Notes: a model not told the origin generated them from the sequence alone. A DNA stretch of 64,000 nucleotides from Helicocarpus griseus UAMH5409 (GCA_002573585.1 PDNB01000146.1:1-64000); one strand, 5' to 3'. Numbered from the stretch's first letter, positions 1 through 13,293 are shown. A program made the numbers and translations.

Positions 1-34
<34 letters not shown>

Positions 35-1951
35 AAAGTGAAGTAACAGTGATTGACTGTCATCAGAAATGATAACACTACAGTAGTGTTATGGTGAGGT
101 TACTGTAAATCGCACCTACGTATTTTCGGTATGGAAAAATAGCCGTCTTTCGCTTCATCGACTTCTCTGTACAGAGTAGTACTATTATCTCTTGCACATT
201 TTGAGTCAGTCAACATGTTTCGCTGCTCTTATTTAATCCCTCTAGGAGGGTTGCCACAGCCAGATATTTCCATCGCGCCACAGCAGACTTCATAAACTGC
301 GATTCAAACGGGAACCCAATTTACACCAAGGTGTCTATCAACATTGGCAACCCGAGAAGAAAGCTACGTTCAGATTCACCCAGAAATTGGCTGGGCTTTC
401 CATGCTAGGAGTCTTCTCAACACATCACCGTCTACTACTGACGTTGGAGATAGATGTAAACTCACATTCTTCCATGAGACACAACACTTTGGCTTGGGTA
501 GATTTGCTATCTTATTGTCGTTTGTGGCGGCCAACTAAGTACTGATATTCTAGCATCATCCCCTTATCCCCGCCTTGTGATCCCCAGAGACCTCCCACGC
601 CAGTTGGACTCACTCGGATACCAGTCCAGCGACCATACATCTGAGTGGAAAGGTGCATGAGATTGTTTTGGATGGGACCTTTGATGGTAATCTCAGTCAA
701 ACATTCAGCATTGTCTGTGGGGAAACAATCTAAGATTGATAAAGCACAGTTCGCTGAGCACGCGAGTTCCACTTGGCGAGATTCGAAGCCCGTATTTGAC
801 AAGTTGAAGGATATGTGATGTCAGGAAAGCTTGGAAATCTTGAGGGCTTAGATATGAAGAACATCAGCCTTCTTAGATTTTTCAGCTGCTGGAAAACCTC
901 AGTCAAGTACCGCCGTGTTCCGTCGGAACATGGCCAGACAGACATACATTTACGCGAGATGTTGTGAGCTCTGCCGTAAGAGGCTCGAGTAGCAGCAGCT
1001 TATCCATGAGGTGGAAGTTTAAGTCTGGCGCAAGACGTGATCGTGGAAATGGGATCGGCTCAAGAAACCTGCAAAGCAGGCCAGGGACTAATTTAAATCG
1101 ACGAGGAAGATGACTTGTTGCAGCCACTCCCCGCTGATGTTGAAGTGGAAAGAGGTGGAGGCGGAGAATTGTGCGGTTGGGGTTGATTTGGCCGGAGGAC
1201 GTGTCCGTGCCTGTACACAGCTCGTGTTGAAAATTAACAGTTTAGGCGGAGACTCTGTTTTCAAAATGTCCCAACTGTTGTTAGACGGTGTTGAGGCATT
1301 CTTCTCAAAAAGCAGATAATGTGAAAGTAGTGTGCTGCAGCTGAGTGATTGTATTATGAGCTTCTCTGCTAGTCATTCAACTTGCACCAGTCTAAATAGA
1401 GCAGAAAGAGAAGACACAGGATGAGTGCAAATTTCTTGTTCTTAGATATGTGTATGTTTCAACATATCAACTAGCACATGCAGTCTACATTTCACATTTC
1501 ACAAAATAGACTCAGTGAAAGAGCCAAATCCAGGAACTTTGACACACTCAAGTCATCTATTTATTCGTATTCATGCTAATAACTGCCATTCATAATCCGA
1601 AGTACCAACACACCTGGTTGGACCTGCAAAATTCAAATCATACAATCAACCAAATTTCGGTTGAAGTTTTAATAGAAAGTGCAAAATGTGAGAAACGAAA
1701 TAAAAGAAACATAGGAAAAAGAAAATAACAAGATGTAGTAATGCAAGGGGGAATAGCTAGAAAATTGAAGAGATCTCGTCCCATCCGACTATGTTCGTAG
1801 GGGAGATAGGGAGAAAAGAAATAGCAAAAAAAAAAGAAAAAAATGAATGTACTCGTGCAAACATATATGTACAGTAACTACGAGCAGTTTCCACAACTGC
1901 AGTGCATGAAGGCGATTCATCACCAGAAGGGAAAGCACACGAGCACTCCAA
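1..1951. other. Left flank and 3' region of SNT1, no convincing gene
   Basis: The window opens with a run of 32 A, which may be a contig edge or a homopolymer. The rest is moderately AT-rich with only short open frames on both strands. The last 200-300 bases are probably the 3' untranslated region of the leftward SNT1 gene. Only the weak relic at 512-1127, listed separately, stands out. Confidence 0.5.
512..1127 (-). pseudogene. Possible degenerate coding relic, F-box/LRR-like
   Basis: Three short overlapping frames on the minus strand can be read in series: about 1127-903, 945-730 and 802-512. Together they give leucine-rich text such as LTEVFQQLKNLRRLMFF and AECLTEITIKGPIQNN, reminiscent of the leucine-repeat part of fungal F-box proteins. 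The pieces are joined only by frame changes, not by clear introns, so an intact gene is unlikely. The family suggestion rests on general resemblance and the whole stretch may be chance. Confidence 0.18.
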
Positions 1952-4900
1952 TTATTGTCTTGAATCTTGAGAGTAAGTGCGGTGATGGCTCTGCCCATGT
2001 GGATGTCTAGGATTGAGCTGGTGCTGTTGGTGTTGGTGTTGGTGTTGGTGTTGGTGTTGGTGTTGATGCGGATGCGGGTGATGTTGATGTTGATGCATTG
2101 TATGCAATGCTTGCTGTTGTTGAGAAGCATGGCTCGGATGGGAAGGAGCAGCACCAGAAGAATATGCAATTCCGCCTTGAGAATGCGGATGGATAGCTGA
2201 CGGGGGCGTGTAAGGCCTTCCAATGTTGGGGCTTTGAAGAGAAACACTGCCAGCTGATCGATGGACTGGTTGTAAGTGGGAAGGCGGAGCATTATGACCG
2301 TACGGCCCAGCACTTTGTTGTTGACTTCCTGCGCCGAGAGAGGACATGTGCTGAGCTTGGTGCTGGCTCTGTCGCGGCTGTGTTTGCTGCTGCTGCTGAG
2401 ACTGGCGTAGCGGGGAGTGATGATGATGGGGGGAAGAGGGGGCAACCATGTGTTGCATATGTTGAGTAGCGCTGACACCTTGGCTAGTGTGCTGGTGAGT
2501 GTGCCCGAGTTGATGCCCAGCAACCGAATGGTGTGCACGCTGTTGTGGTTGACTCATGTGACTCTGGGAGTACGATTGTAGTTGCTGTGTTTGAGACACC
2601 CCCGGGGTTGCAAGCGGAACAGGAGACGCAGGGCGCTGCTGGGATACCTGACGAGTATAGGACACCGTGCTGTGACGGGGCTGTGGAGAAGCCGGATGAT
2701 AAGGCTGCGCGTGTAATGCCATGGGAGAATCCCGCTTTCCGGTGCTCATGTTTTGTTGGTGTTGTGCTTGACTTTGGAACCCACTAGATTGAGGCTGCTG
2801 CGTCTGCTGTAAAGGCTGGGAGTTGTACGATGCGCGGTGATGGGCTTGCTGGGCTTGCTGATGAATACTGGATCCAGGGCTTGCAGTCTGCTGTTGCACG
2901 GTGTTCATGTATGCAAGACCAGAAGGCTGCTGCGCTGGCAAACGGGATATACCATGGTCGGTAGTGGCCGACGGGTGTGACTGTTGCTGTCCTCTGGGGT
3001 CTAGCCTTGCCATCCAGTCCTGGCTTCCAGTTCCCGGGCCAGCCATGGAGCCAACAGAGTAGCTAGGATAATCGGGGTAAGAGCGGCCAGGGACACCTGA
3101 TGGCTGAGTTTGCTGGGATGGTTGCGGCTGTTGAGGCTGCGGCTGGTTCTGGCCCTGCTGCAAATACTGCGCCCTTTGCTGTTGCTGGAGATGTCTACTG
3201 GAATGCATTGACTCCTCGACAGAGGCAGGCTGGACTTGCTGCGATAGTGGATGCGATACAGGGTATAACCGTGGAGTATTTGCAGGCGAAGGTTGATCAC
3301 TGGCAAACCTCTTTCTCGGCGGTGGCTCCTCAGCATCATCGTTCAAAATGTTCATGATATTGGACCGTTTGGCAGGGACTTGACGAGGAGGCTCGGGAAG
3401 AACTTGCGCCGGTGTTGAGTTTGGTCGAACAACGTCCTTGGTTGGAGATATGACAGGAGATTGTCGGCTCATACCCAATAGGTGGCCTGGCGGAGGCAAA
3501 GCTGATTTTGGTTGCACGAGAGGTTCATTGCGTAGCATACTAGCTGGCTCGAACTCCTGTTTCGGTATCCGCTGGACGGGTGACGTCGCCGTAGATGCAG
3601 GAACTGCTCTGCTCGAACGCCTCGAATGTGTTCGGGACACAGTGGTAGTCGGGCTATTTGCTTGGGACTGTTGCATATATGCGGTTTGAGAATATACAAC
3701 CGGCTGAGACATTGATTGGTATCGTAACGCCTCCTGAGCCTCTTGAGATTGGGAAGGCATATCGGCGTGAGTGAAAGTTTGGGGGTGTGCCGCGGAGACA
3801 CGTCCTGGATGTTGCATGTGGGCGACGTTTTGTTGCAGCTTTGGAGCTTGGGGCTCCTGAGACGGTAGGGTAGGAACAGGGGTAATTGGCAATACAGTGC
3901 GACCATCTCTCCTTTCATCACTGAAGTATCCCGCACGAGGGCCTGGTTGATTGCGTTGGGCCTGAGGTGGTTGGGGTCGAATTGACCGCTGCTGCGGCTC
4001 TTCGCTCATGGCTTGGAGTGGCACCATGGTAGCAGTTGTCGCTTGAGCAAGAGGATAAAATCTCGGCTGAGAGCGTTCCTTATCAACGTGCGGCCGAGGC
4101 TGAGCCGCAGGAGGTTGTGCAGCAGCTAGCGGAACAACTGGAGGTTTGGCCTTGGAGGCTAGCGGAGTATCTACTGATTCAGCAACTTCAGTATTTGGTG
4201 CCAGCGGCCGTTGAGCAACAGCGGACGGCGTGGCTTCGTATCGCCGCTTAGGAGGGATATTTGGAACTGGAAGAGGACCTGGTGGCTCCCCGCTTAGCTT
4301 TTTAGCCTCAGCCATTTCAGCGTATTCTTCCAACGATGTTTGCCCAGAATCCACACGCCTTTGGAAGTAATTTTTGACCTTTTTTAGTGTAAACAATTAG
4401 CTAAAATACGATCATGTGTTGTTATTCGTAATAGGCATTGCAAAAGCTTACCATTGTAGGGGTCTTCGTTCTCATAAATTGAGAGATAGCCTCAAAGTCT
4501 TTCCCGAAGTGACGAATGAGCTCAGGGAATTCACGCTGCTCCGGCACAGACCAGTAGCTTGTTGGCTGAAGAGACCCAGATTTGGGCTCAACCGACTTTG
4601 CCGGTGTCTCGGGTTCAGCAGCATCGAAAACATAGACGGCTTCCTTAGTACGACTCTTTGCGGGCTTCGGCCGTGGGGTGAGCTCATCAGCGGCTTCCTT
4701 TTGTTCTTCCTTATCCTTCGTCACCACAAGCTCTGCGGTAGTATCCACCGGTACTTCGGGTTCGATCTTTGGAGGAGCCGTAGCAATTGGAGTGGTAGTG
4801 GGTGCAACTTGCTGTGCCCTTGCTCGCCTGCCACCACGTCCACCACCTCCTCGTCCACCACGCCTACTTTGGGGCTTCTCTGCTGGCTGTTCACCAGGCT

Positions 4901-7900
4901 CCTTCGCATTCACCGCTCTCTTTCCAGAGTTTGGTGTGGGCGTGTTATTCTCCGTATCAGGACCAATTTCACCGAATGTAGGAGCGGCTGCTCGACGAGG
5001 GCGACCAGTATCTGTGACGGCAGGAGTCTCGGCTTCGTCGCCCTCATACAAAGGCTGAACACCAAGATCTGACATGAGAGCATTGGATTTCGGATTCCTG
5101 GCGGCAGCAGCCTTCTTTCTGGGCCGCCGAACGTATTTCCTATTCAACTTAGCCTTGTATTTGAATTCCTGCTTAGTCAAGTAGTAATGTTTGATGCAAG
5201 CTTCAAAGTTCCGTCCTGGTAGGGATTCCGCGATCTTTCCCCATTTTTTGGGGTGCGCTAAGAATGCCTCCGTGAAGATCTTCTGTTCCTCGGGCGTAAA
5301 GTCGTCGGGTGCTGGATGGAATGCGAAAACTTCGTAAGCAGAAGCGGGATCCACGGCATGGTTTGTATCCTTGAAAACAAAAGCTCGCTTTTCGTGTTCC
5401 TCAAACATATCCGGAATAAGTGCTTCCTTTGACATATCGGGTCTTGCGGATCCCTCTTTATCACGTCGGCGTTCTTGTTCTTCCTGAGCGGTTATAGTAG
5501 ACGCCAACAGCGCCTTTTGGAAATCAAGCTCACTATTGAGTTTGTAACCTCTTCTCCCTTCAGCAATGGCATTCGGCGTAGTGGCAGTTCCCACGGCCGA
5601 TGAAGGACTGGGCGGCGTGCCGATTTTTTCTTGTATTCTCTTACGGTCTAATTCCTCCACCGTAGCCCTCCAGGGTTTATAAATTCCGGCATATTCCTCT
5701 CGCAGCTTTGCATTTTTTAGGGAAATTCCTTTTCGCTGCTTGGCGAGCTCCCCACGAAGAGCTTCGTTCAATCGCTCATAGCTGTGAAGCGTCTCCTGGC
5801 AGGCCTCCATATCAGAAAAGGGAGTCGGTGGCCCAGAGTGGAGATATGGAAGATTCTCAACTGAGAGCACTTCGAGAGACGGGATAGGTTCGTTACTAGC
5901 CATAGGAGGGGGGGGTTCGGGAAGGTCGATTTCTTGTGCCTCTTCTGTTGACACCGGGATGACAGCTGGAGGTTGATCCGGCCGCTCAATTTCAATTGCA
6001 GCGCCTGGCAGATCCAGATTAGAAGGCACTGCGCCCTCGGCTATGATGCCCAGCAATTGAATTTTGAGCAACAGGTCGGCGATGACAGGATCCTGAAGAG
6101 TGGGAGGAGGCATTTCGGAAGCTAGTGCTTGCATTTCCTTTTCGAATCGTTTCTCTCCCTCGTTAAAGTCCTCCTCGTCTAGATTATCTTCCTCATCTGT
6201 CTCTTCACCACTCGATTGTCCAAATAATAATGGAGGCGGAGCTTGTTCACTTATTGAAGAACCAACTTTAGGCTGATCTTGGTCTTCATTGGGTTTTTCT
6301 ACAGCCTCTCCTCCAACCTCTTCAGGTGGATTGGACGGTTGGACCACCCGCTCAGCAATTGGCGAAGACTTGGTATCGTCTTCCCGCTGAGAAGATCCCT
6401 CAGACCCGCGACGTTTATACGCGTCGGATACGCTAGATGTAGATTTGTCCTTATCCTCGAATAAATCACGTTTCATGGGCGACGCAGAGTTCATGATGGA
6501 AGGGCCACGGTTGGCGTACCCCGGACGAACCCATTGGTTGCTGACCTTTGGCGCGCCTCTTGGAGCATTGGGTCGCTGAAGTGCTCGTGGTCCTGTGGGG
6601 ACGCTTGAGAAAGGGAGTCGGGGGGAAGTCTTTGGACCTGGTGACCTGAAAGGGGCAGATGGCAGAGCGGGGGGTGAGCCAGACCGACGGGAAAGAGCAG
6701 GACCCTTTCCAATTGATTGAGAGGTAGGCGGGGATCCAGACGAAGACGTAGGCCGCGGACCAGCTCTAATAGCAGGAGGCGTTTCCTGAACCCTATGGTC
6801 GGCTTGTGGTGACGTATGTACAGTATCCTTCCCACCGGATGAGCTGGCCGAACCTGGAATATCGTGCGTAGTAAGAGTAGGGGACCTGGAAGCGGAAGAA
6901 ATATGTCGACCTGGGCGGAGTGGCACTTCTTGTTTGCCTCGATCATCCTGGCCAATTGGTCGGGAGATACGGGGATCGTTGGAATGATCAGGACCAGACC
7001 TATCAGCCTTTGGACAGGTAGGAGGCAATATTGTGGTGGGTGCGGAGCCATCGCTGTGTTCCTTCTCAAGCTTTGCATTAGTAGGTTCCGAGCTTACTGT
7101 GTCCTCGAGTGGCTTGGTACTAGCAGACGTGGAGGTAGAAGGAATGTCGGCAGGCGCAGGCTTCGGGCTGGTGATAGATCCAAAAGCAGGAACTTCTGGT
7201 ACTGCTGGTGGTGGGGAATGCTGCGATATTAGTCGACTCTTGGGTACATCTAAACGGGCTGCAGGCTGTTCGTGCCGATCCGACTCCTGTCGAGAATCAC
7301 GAGCAACACTTGGTGCAGGAAACGTGGGTTTCCGATTGGAGTCACGTGTTTCCGTAGCTATGCCCTTTTTCGAGGTAGATATGGATGATGAAGACACCGA
7401 GGGTGAAATGGGCGGGACAGTAGTTAGCATTGTTGTAGAAGTGCCTTTAGGTTCAACTCTGGCCGGGAGTCTATCTTTCTTGAACAAATCTGGGCGGTCA
7501 GAAACTCGTTCTCGTTCCCTTTCGTCTCGTTCGGATCGTCGATCATCTTCACGTCTGTCGAATCGGTCGAGGCGATCCAATTCCCGGTCACGCTCGCGGT
7601 CTCTCCACGCATCCCTCGAACGACTTCTGCGTCGAAAGGAATCGCGATCATCTAAAAAGCCCCGCCCCCGCCCCCGGTCCCGATCACCGCGACCTCGACC
7701 ACGCATTGGAGGTCCTCGAAGAGGAGGAGCATCCTGGAGCCCGCCTATTGGTCCAAGAGGCCCGTCTCTGGAATTTCGCCGCAGTCTTGGCACATCGAGA
7801 TCCCTAGGGCCGGGGTCTCTCGAATCGCGAAAGTCTCTCAATGGGGGAGGGGACCTTGATCTTCCACGCCCAAAGGGAACACGGCTGTCTCTCGAATCAA

Positions 7901-8237
7901 ACCCGCGGTCCCTTCGAGACCAGTCTCTATCAACATCGCGTCTAAATGGAGGGCCGTCCCGCATATCACGAATGTCACGGTCCCTCTCGCGATCTCGAAA
8001 ATCGCCGCGACCTGAGAAGCCTCTACCTCTTGGGCCAGGCGGGACAAACGGTGGACCTCTTGACGAATCAATTAGGGCTTTTGGCCCGCGAGGGGGCTCC
8101 CTGCCCAGGGGAGTGGAATTGACATCGTCTGAAGCGCGAGGGCCAGAGGGGATATGCGACGAGCCGTGGGGGGCAGATGGACGACGGTCGTTGTATCGAT
8201 GGGGAGATCGCTCTCTTGGAGGAAAGCGAGACGCCAT
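1952..8237 (-). CDS. SNT1: Snt1-type double SANT/Myb co-repressor subunit
   Basis: Two exons, 8237-4452 and 4378-1952, with a 73-bp intron (donor GTAAGC, phase 0), give 2070 residues. The intron splits the second SANT domain, and joining the exons restores the run TPTMVKNYFQRR. Residues 1-260 are rich in RD, RS and RG and probably disordered. An acidic patch lies near 680-700. SANT 1 is at about 975-1025 (FTPEEQKIFTEAF, then WGKIAESLPGR) and SANT 2 at about 1228-1275. The C-terminal 780 residues are a Q/H/P-rich low-complexity tail. In yeast Snt1 scaffolds the Set3C histone deacetylase complex, and metazoan NCoR/SMRT proteins share the paired SANT layout, so a nuclear chromatin role is expected. 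The start is the first in-frame ATG of the long frame. Family assignment is strong; the complex is inferred by homology. Confidence 0.9.
2025..2064. repeat. GGTGTT hexanucleotide repeat inside SNT1
   Basis: About seven uninterrupted GTTGGT-type hexamers on the plus strand encode alternating His-Gln on the minus strand near the C-terminus of SNT1. Such in-frame hexamers change length by slippage without breaking the frame. Confidence 0.9.
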
Positions 8238-10270
8238 TAACGTATATCAACACACAACATTGACCGCACAAGCGTCACTGTTAACGATGCGCGGTATAGA
8301 ACAGCGTCGCGTCAATTAGGAGAAAAGAAAGTAAATGAAGCAGTGTTGACGTTTAGCAAGACAGACAAGACAGTTTCCACGGCAGCGTTCGTTCTCTTTT
8401 CGGATGGAAACGACGAGGAATTGACGCCACGTGATCTTGAAAATGGCCAGACAGCAAAAGCTTGGCGCGGTAACAGATCTTGCCGTTCTGGGACTAGCGC
8501 GGTTTGGAGGTGGCGTCGGAGTCGAACACCTTTAAAAAGTTAAAATAATGAATGAATGGGAGAGAAGAATGGATTCGACCAGAGAAAAGGATCCCAAGTC
8601 AGCGCAGGAGACTGGCAGCAGGGGGAGAAACAAATGGTCGAATGATAGCGGTGGATGGCTATTATTATTACTTGCAACCCGCAATATGGTGTGGTCTGCG
8701 CACTTGGGACGGCAAGGTGTTCGTTTCGATTGTCAATAAATAATGAAGGAGACCAGGCTAATAATTGAACTGACAAGCACAGGGAGAAAAGGAACAGATT
8801 TGGAAGCAAGATTGGCAAGTTCCGTCCTATTCTATTGGCATACTTTGAAACCTGACAGAAAAAGAATGGAGGGGTCGTGAGAACAGCCAACTCGTCCAAC
8901 TGTGGGATAAAGGAAGAAGAACACCAACAACGACAATAATGTACGGATGGCAGGGGAAGAAATGAAAGCTGAGGGGGGTCTCGATAATGAGAAAGACGAT
9001 GGATCAACAATGAAGAAGTGAAACCTTCCAAGAGGAGACGCAATCAATAATCAAGCAAAGTCACGAGAAAAACGACTAGGGGCAAACTAAGGGATCGAAT
9101 CATCGAAGAAGTGGCTCCGACCAACAAACAGGCAGCCCTCAAATCCAGATTCCATGCCAATCATCAATCGATAATAATGCTGCTGCTATTCTTGCTCAGG
9201 GATTTGTCTGTGCTGGGGAGGGCTTTAACCGCAGGACTGTGGAACAAGAGAGTGGGCCACGAAGGCTGAAAACGCCAGGATCCAACACGCTAAGGCCGAG
9301 CCAGTCATCGTCTCATGGTCTCATCGTCAATCACCGGCCTATGAGAAATGCGCATTTATTGGGCAATAATGGTTCATCGGCGCAAATTCAAGTTGAAAGA
9401 GGCAACCGTCAAGGCGGTTGCAGCCACTTTGCTTGGCGCTGTTGCAGGGCAGTGGTTTTTGTGGACAATCTTCCGGCGGCCAGAGAGCGAGTCTGCAGAG
9501 ACTCTCAGAAACAACGGATAAGCGGACGAATTTATCCTCAAACTTTGAATCTGCATGACATTTCGTATCGGTTGCTCATAAGTTAGTACAGGTATTGAGC
9601 CGAGGTGTTCCATGTCAGTCTGATACCTGTCAAAGCGTGAAACAAATCGACCAAACATCGTACGCGGTGTTACGCGCGGGGCGGACAGAAGTGGGTTAGG
9701 GGAGCTTGGCGCGGAGGACACCGTGTTGGCAGCTGCTGATTGGCTGGCAATTTCAAGACGGGCAGGGGTGTGGCAGTCTGGCCAATCCGGACCCGCCGCC
9801 GAAAATACAGCGATACAAGCAATACACAATAACTTACAGCATCACGTGGTTACTCGGCGCTAAACCCTTTCCGTGCGGGACTAACGTTGCCTCGCCAAGA
9901 CTTGGGCAAAAAGATCAATCATCATGGAGGGGAAGGAAGCTGATAACGCATATCACATCAACAATCAATGGAGTCTGCTTGACAATTATCCTCTCTTTTC
10001 CTTTCAGTTCTTTCTTTTCACTTTTCTATCATCGAAGCTACATGGAATCGGCGTTCAGAAAATAGGTGGCATGTTTTCTTTTCAACGTTGACGCCCTCAT
10101 CTTCTATCTCTTCTCAAAAAGGCCTTTCAATGTCTGCCATATGACCCGAAAAACTTCACAAGGCAAAGGTGCTGCTGAACGTGCTGGGCTAATTGTAACC
10201 AACTAATTTTTCAGCAGTCATCCAATTTGCAGATTTCAAACAGACACACTATTGCGACAAATCTGTAGCC
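8238..10270. other. Divergent intergenic region, SNT1 / deoxyhypusine synthase
   Basis: A 2.0-kb head-to-head spacer. On the SNT1 side the minus strand is pyrimidine-rich for several hundred bases, which explains the hydrophobic spurious frames around 8540-9047 and suggests a long leader. CACGTG cores occur near 8429 and 9844. The last 250 bases before the deoxyhypusine synthase start are CT-rich, as in many fungal promoters. I see no credible coding region or RNA gene. Confidence 0.5.
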
Positions 10271-11503
10271 ATGACTTCACAGCCCGCGGCTCCTCCCTCC
10301 TCCGTGACCAATGCGGTCCTGCAAGCCTCACAACCAGTCCCTGAAGGCACAAGGCGGGTCACAGGTGTTGATTTCAACCAGCATGCAGGAAGGGATATCA
10401 CTGTCGCGGAACTCGTGGATGGAATGACTGGAATGGGATTCCAGGCCAGCGCAGTAGGCGATGCAACGCGCATAGTCAACGAAATGGTGCACTTACCCCG
10501 CACGCCCATATATTTTCCCCAAAAAGTATTTGCCTGACATTTGAGTTGATATTACAGAGAGCATGGCGCGACCCAGAAACCGGCGACAAGACCACCATAT
10601 TCCTAGGCTACACTTCGAACCTGATATCATCCGGCCTGAGAGAGACGCTACGCTACCTCGTTCAACACAAGCATGTATCAGCCATCGTGACGACGGCCGG
10701 CGGCGTCGAAGAGGATTTTATAAAATGCCTAGCCCCGACCTACCTAGGCTCCTTCAACACCTCAGGCCAGTCGCTACGAGCCAAGGGATTAAACCGCATC
10801 GGCAACCTCATCGTCCCCAACAGCAACTACTGCGCATTTGAGGACTGGCTGGTGCCCATCCTCGACAAAATGCTAGAAGAACAGGAGGCCTCCAAGACAA
10901 CAGAGGAGCCGCTCCACTGGACACCCAGCAAGATCATCCACCGCCTGGGCAAGGAAATCAACAACGAAGAGTCCGTCTACTACTGGGCGTACAAGAATGA
11001 CATACCGGTCTTTTGCCCTGCGCTGACCGATGGCAGCCTGGGCGACATGATGTATTTCCACACGTTCAAGTCTTCGCCGCAGCAGCTGCGCGTGGACATT
11101 GTGGAGGACGTGCGCAAGATCAACACCATGTCTGTGCGGGCTAAGCGGGCGGGGATGATTATTCTGGGCGGCGGGATTGTCAAGCATCACATTGCGAATG
11201 CGTGTTTGATGCGCAACGGTGCGGAGAGCGCGGTGTATATCAACACGGCGCAGGAGTTTGATGGGAGCGATGCTGGGGCGCGGCCGGATGAAGCTGTGTC
11301 GTGGGGGAAGATCAAGGCGGATGCGAAGAGTGTGAAGGTATGGTCAAAACGAAAAATGAATGGAGCTTATAGAAATTTCGAGGATTGGGATTGCTGACGT
11401 TTGCATGTTTGATATGAAATAGGTTTTTGCCGAGGCGACGGTGGTGTTTCCGCTGATAGTTGCGGCGACGTTTGCAAGAGCGGAGAAGCAGGCAACAAAT
11501 TAA
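10271..11503 (+). CDS. DYS1: Deoxyhypusine synthase
   Basis: Three exons, 10271-10486, 10558-11337 and 11423-11503, give 358 residues, the usual length for the family. Introns are 71 bp (phase 0, unusual donor GTGCAC) and 85 bp (phase 0, donor GTATGG). The enzyme uses NAD and spermidine to modify one lysine of eIF5A, the first step of hypusine formation in the cytosol. Visible signatures are TTIFLGYTSNLISSG, VTTAGGVEEDFIKCL and the C-terminal NTAQEFDGSDAGARPDEAVS followed by WGKI. Lys323 in WGKI is the expected covalent-intermediate lysine. Exon 3 supplies the conserved end VFPLIVAATFAR. The gene lies head-to-head with SNT1 with no obvious functional link. Identification is very secure. Confidence 0.96.
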
Positions 11504-12059
11504 TTTTAAGTAAGTTTTTGTCTGGAAGCATCCGGAAGGGAGGGAACTTTTTTTCGTAACGAGAAGGAAACGACATATAATCGAGGAATATAGAATTTGG
11601 AAGAATAGATCAAAACTTACGTGCCATGTATATTATTCAATATATGTATTGTACTCAAATATTTAGTGAGGTTCAAGGCGTGTCGTCAGGGTTCTCATTC
11701 AAACCCCCGCCATATCCTAATAATAGATAGCCTTATCGGGTAACCACCGCAAAAAGAGAGAAAGAGAGAAAAGAGAACACCACAAATGGTTTGCTACGTG
11801 TACATACATACTTTTGTCTACCCGACTAGTGAAGTATCGGGCCGGAAGAAGCATCTGGATAACCTTGGCCGCTAGCATGACATGAGAAGAAAGCTACTAA
11901 ACAGGGATGGCGCTCCTTTCTTCTGCAGCCTGTTGTGCAACGCAAGGATTATGAGTTATACACATACGATATGAAGAATGTGCGTAGTTTTCGTAGTGTG
12001 TCTGCAGGATTGAGGTGGCGGGAAGTGTTTGGCGTATGAGTCTTGAGATATTTCGGTTT

Positions 12060-12083
12060 TATATATATATATATATATATATA
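12060..12083. repeat. (AT)n microsatellite
   Basis: Eleven or twelve uninterrupted AT units in the 3' flank of the deoxyhypusine synthase gene. Confidence 0.95.
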
Positions 12084-12921
12084 CGGAGTATACTGATTCA
12101 TTAGCCGCCGTTAATGGAAAGGATCCCTGCACGGCATACGGAACTTACCCCGGTGTCGAAACCATAAGGAGAAATTGGACAAAACAATTTATGACATGTG
12201 TTTGGTTGTTGAGATAGAGTTCTCCCTTGAATCCAGACTTTGGGATACACATACGCAGTATACGTATTTCGACAATCTACAACCCGTGTTGATCTGGCAA
12301 GAGGCGGGGCGGGGTGTGGCAAGGGTTAAGAGAAGTTAGAGAACTGAGTCAGAAGCCAAGAGCCGGAAAGAAGAAGATTAACTCATGCCTGCTGGATTCT
12401 CTGATGCTTGATGCTTGTTGTTGTGGAGGAGATGACTCTTGGGGATCTCGGGTTCAGGGCAGGGGCCAACAGGCCAGAGCCAGAGCCAGAGCAGCCTTGT
12501 CGTGGCCGGCTTGGACGCTTGGTTTCAGTTGAGGCGGTGTGACGGGGGTCTCAGTCACCAATTGAATTGCAGATATCTATCCACCAAGAAATACCTTTGG
12601 AAGAAGAAAAGATGAAAACCACAGATGTAATAATATGGGGATGGAAGGATATCTCCTTGCCCATCTATTTAGTATCTGTTGTTCTTCCATCTGGCGTTGT
12701 TGAATTCAGTCAATCAGCCAGGACTCAGCGATCCAGCAGCAGTTCCAGACCACCGATTGCATCCTGGCAAGGCTGGCATGTTCCCCCCACAGGGCGAACT
12801 AAACCACTGTCTAAACAGTGTCAACTCCCCACTCAAACTAACAGGGTCGCTGCCCACATCTGCCTCCATTTCTCCACAGTGGCACAGCCAGAGCTCCCCA
12901 GCTTCATCTCCGCCGGGGCAT

Positions 12922-12965
12922 ATTGATTGATTGATTGATTGATAGATAGATAGATAGATAGATAG
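12922..12965. repeat. Compound (GATT)n-(GATA)n microsatellite
   Basis: About five ATTG units run straight into about six GATA units. The two motifs differ by one base, so the block probably arose from one tetranucleotide array by a point change and later expansion. Confidence 0.95.
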
Positions 12966-13293
12966 CACGAGGGATAGAGAAGAGGGAACGAAGAGGATAC
13001 CTGATCATATGTTAGCACATGCAGGGAGGAATCAGAGTCTATATCGGGTACCTATTTAGTTGATACATACCACCAACCAGGACAGCGCTTCTGCCTTGAC
13101 GCCAACACTGACGCTGAGAGGGCGGAGCAGATCCATCCTCATCATCATCATCCAAGGCAGCAGCAGCAGTCCTGAATAATATATAAAATAGACATTCTTT
13201 GAGATAGGAATTTATTTATTTAATAATCCCAAGAGTGAGGCTGGATCTGTAGCTGCTCCGCGGCCAATCAGCAGAGCATATCTGACAATATCG

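Noticed and set aside
1789..2538. 249-codon frame on the same strand as SNT1 but out of frame
   Set aside because: It overlaps the repetitive Q/H tail and ends in a run of Ile/Asn/Thr from the hexanucleotide repeat; no domain is seen.
7033..8319. 428-codon plus-strand frame opposite the SNT1 N-terminus
   Set aside because: It is antisense to the RD/RS-rich region, where codon composition removes stops from the opposite strand; the text is a serine/arginine-rich mirror without domains.
8540..9043. 167-codon minus-strand frame upstream of SNT1
   Set aside because: Pyrimidine-rich leader or promoter DNA gives Ser, Leu, Pro and Phe by composition, and no conserved motif is present.
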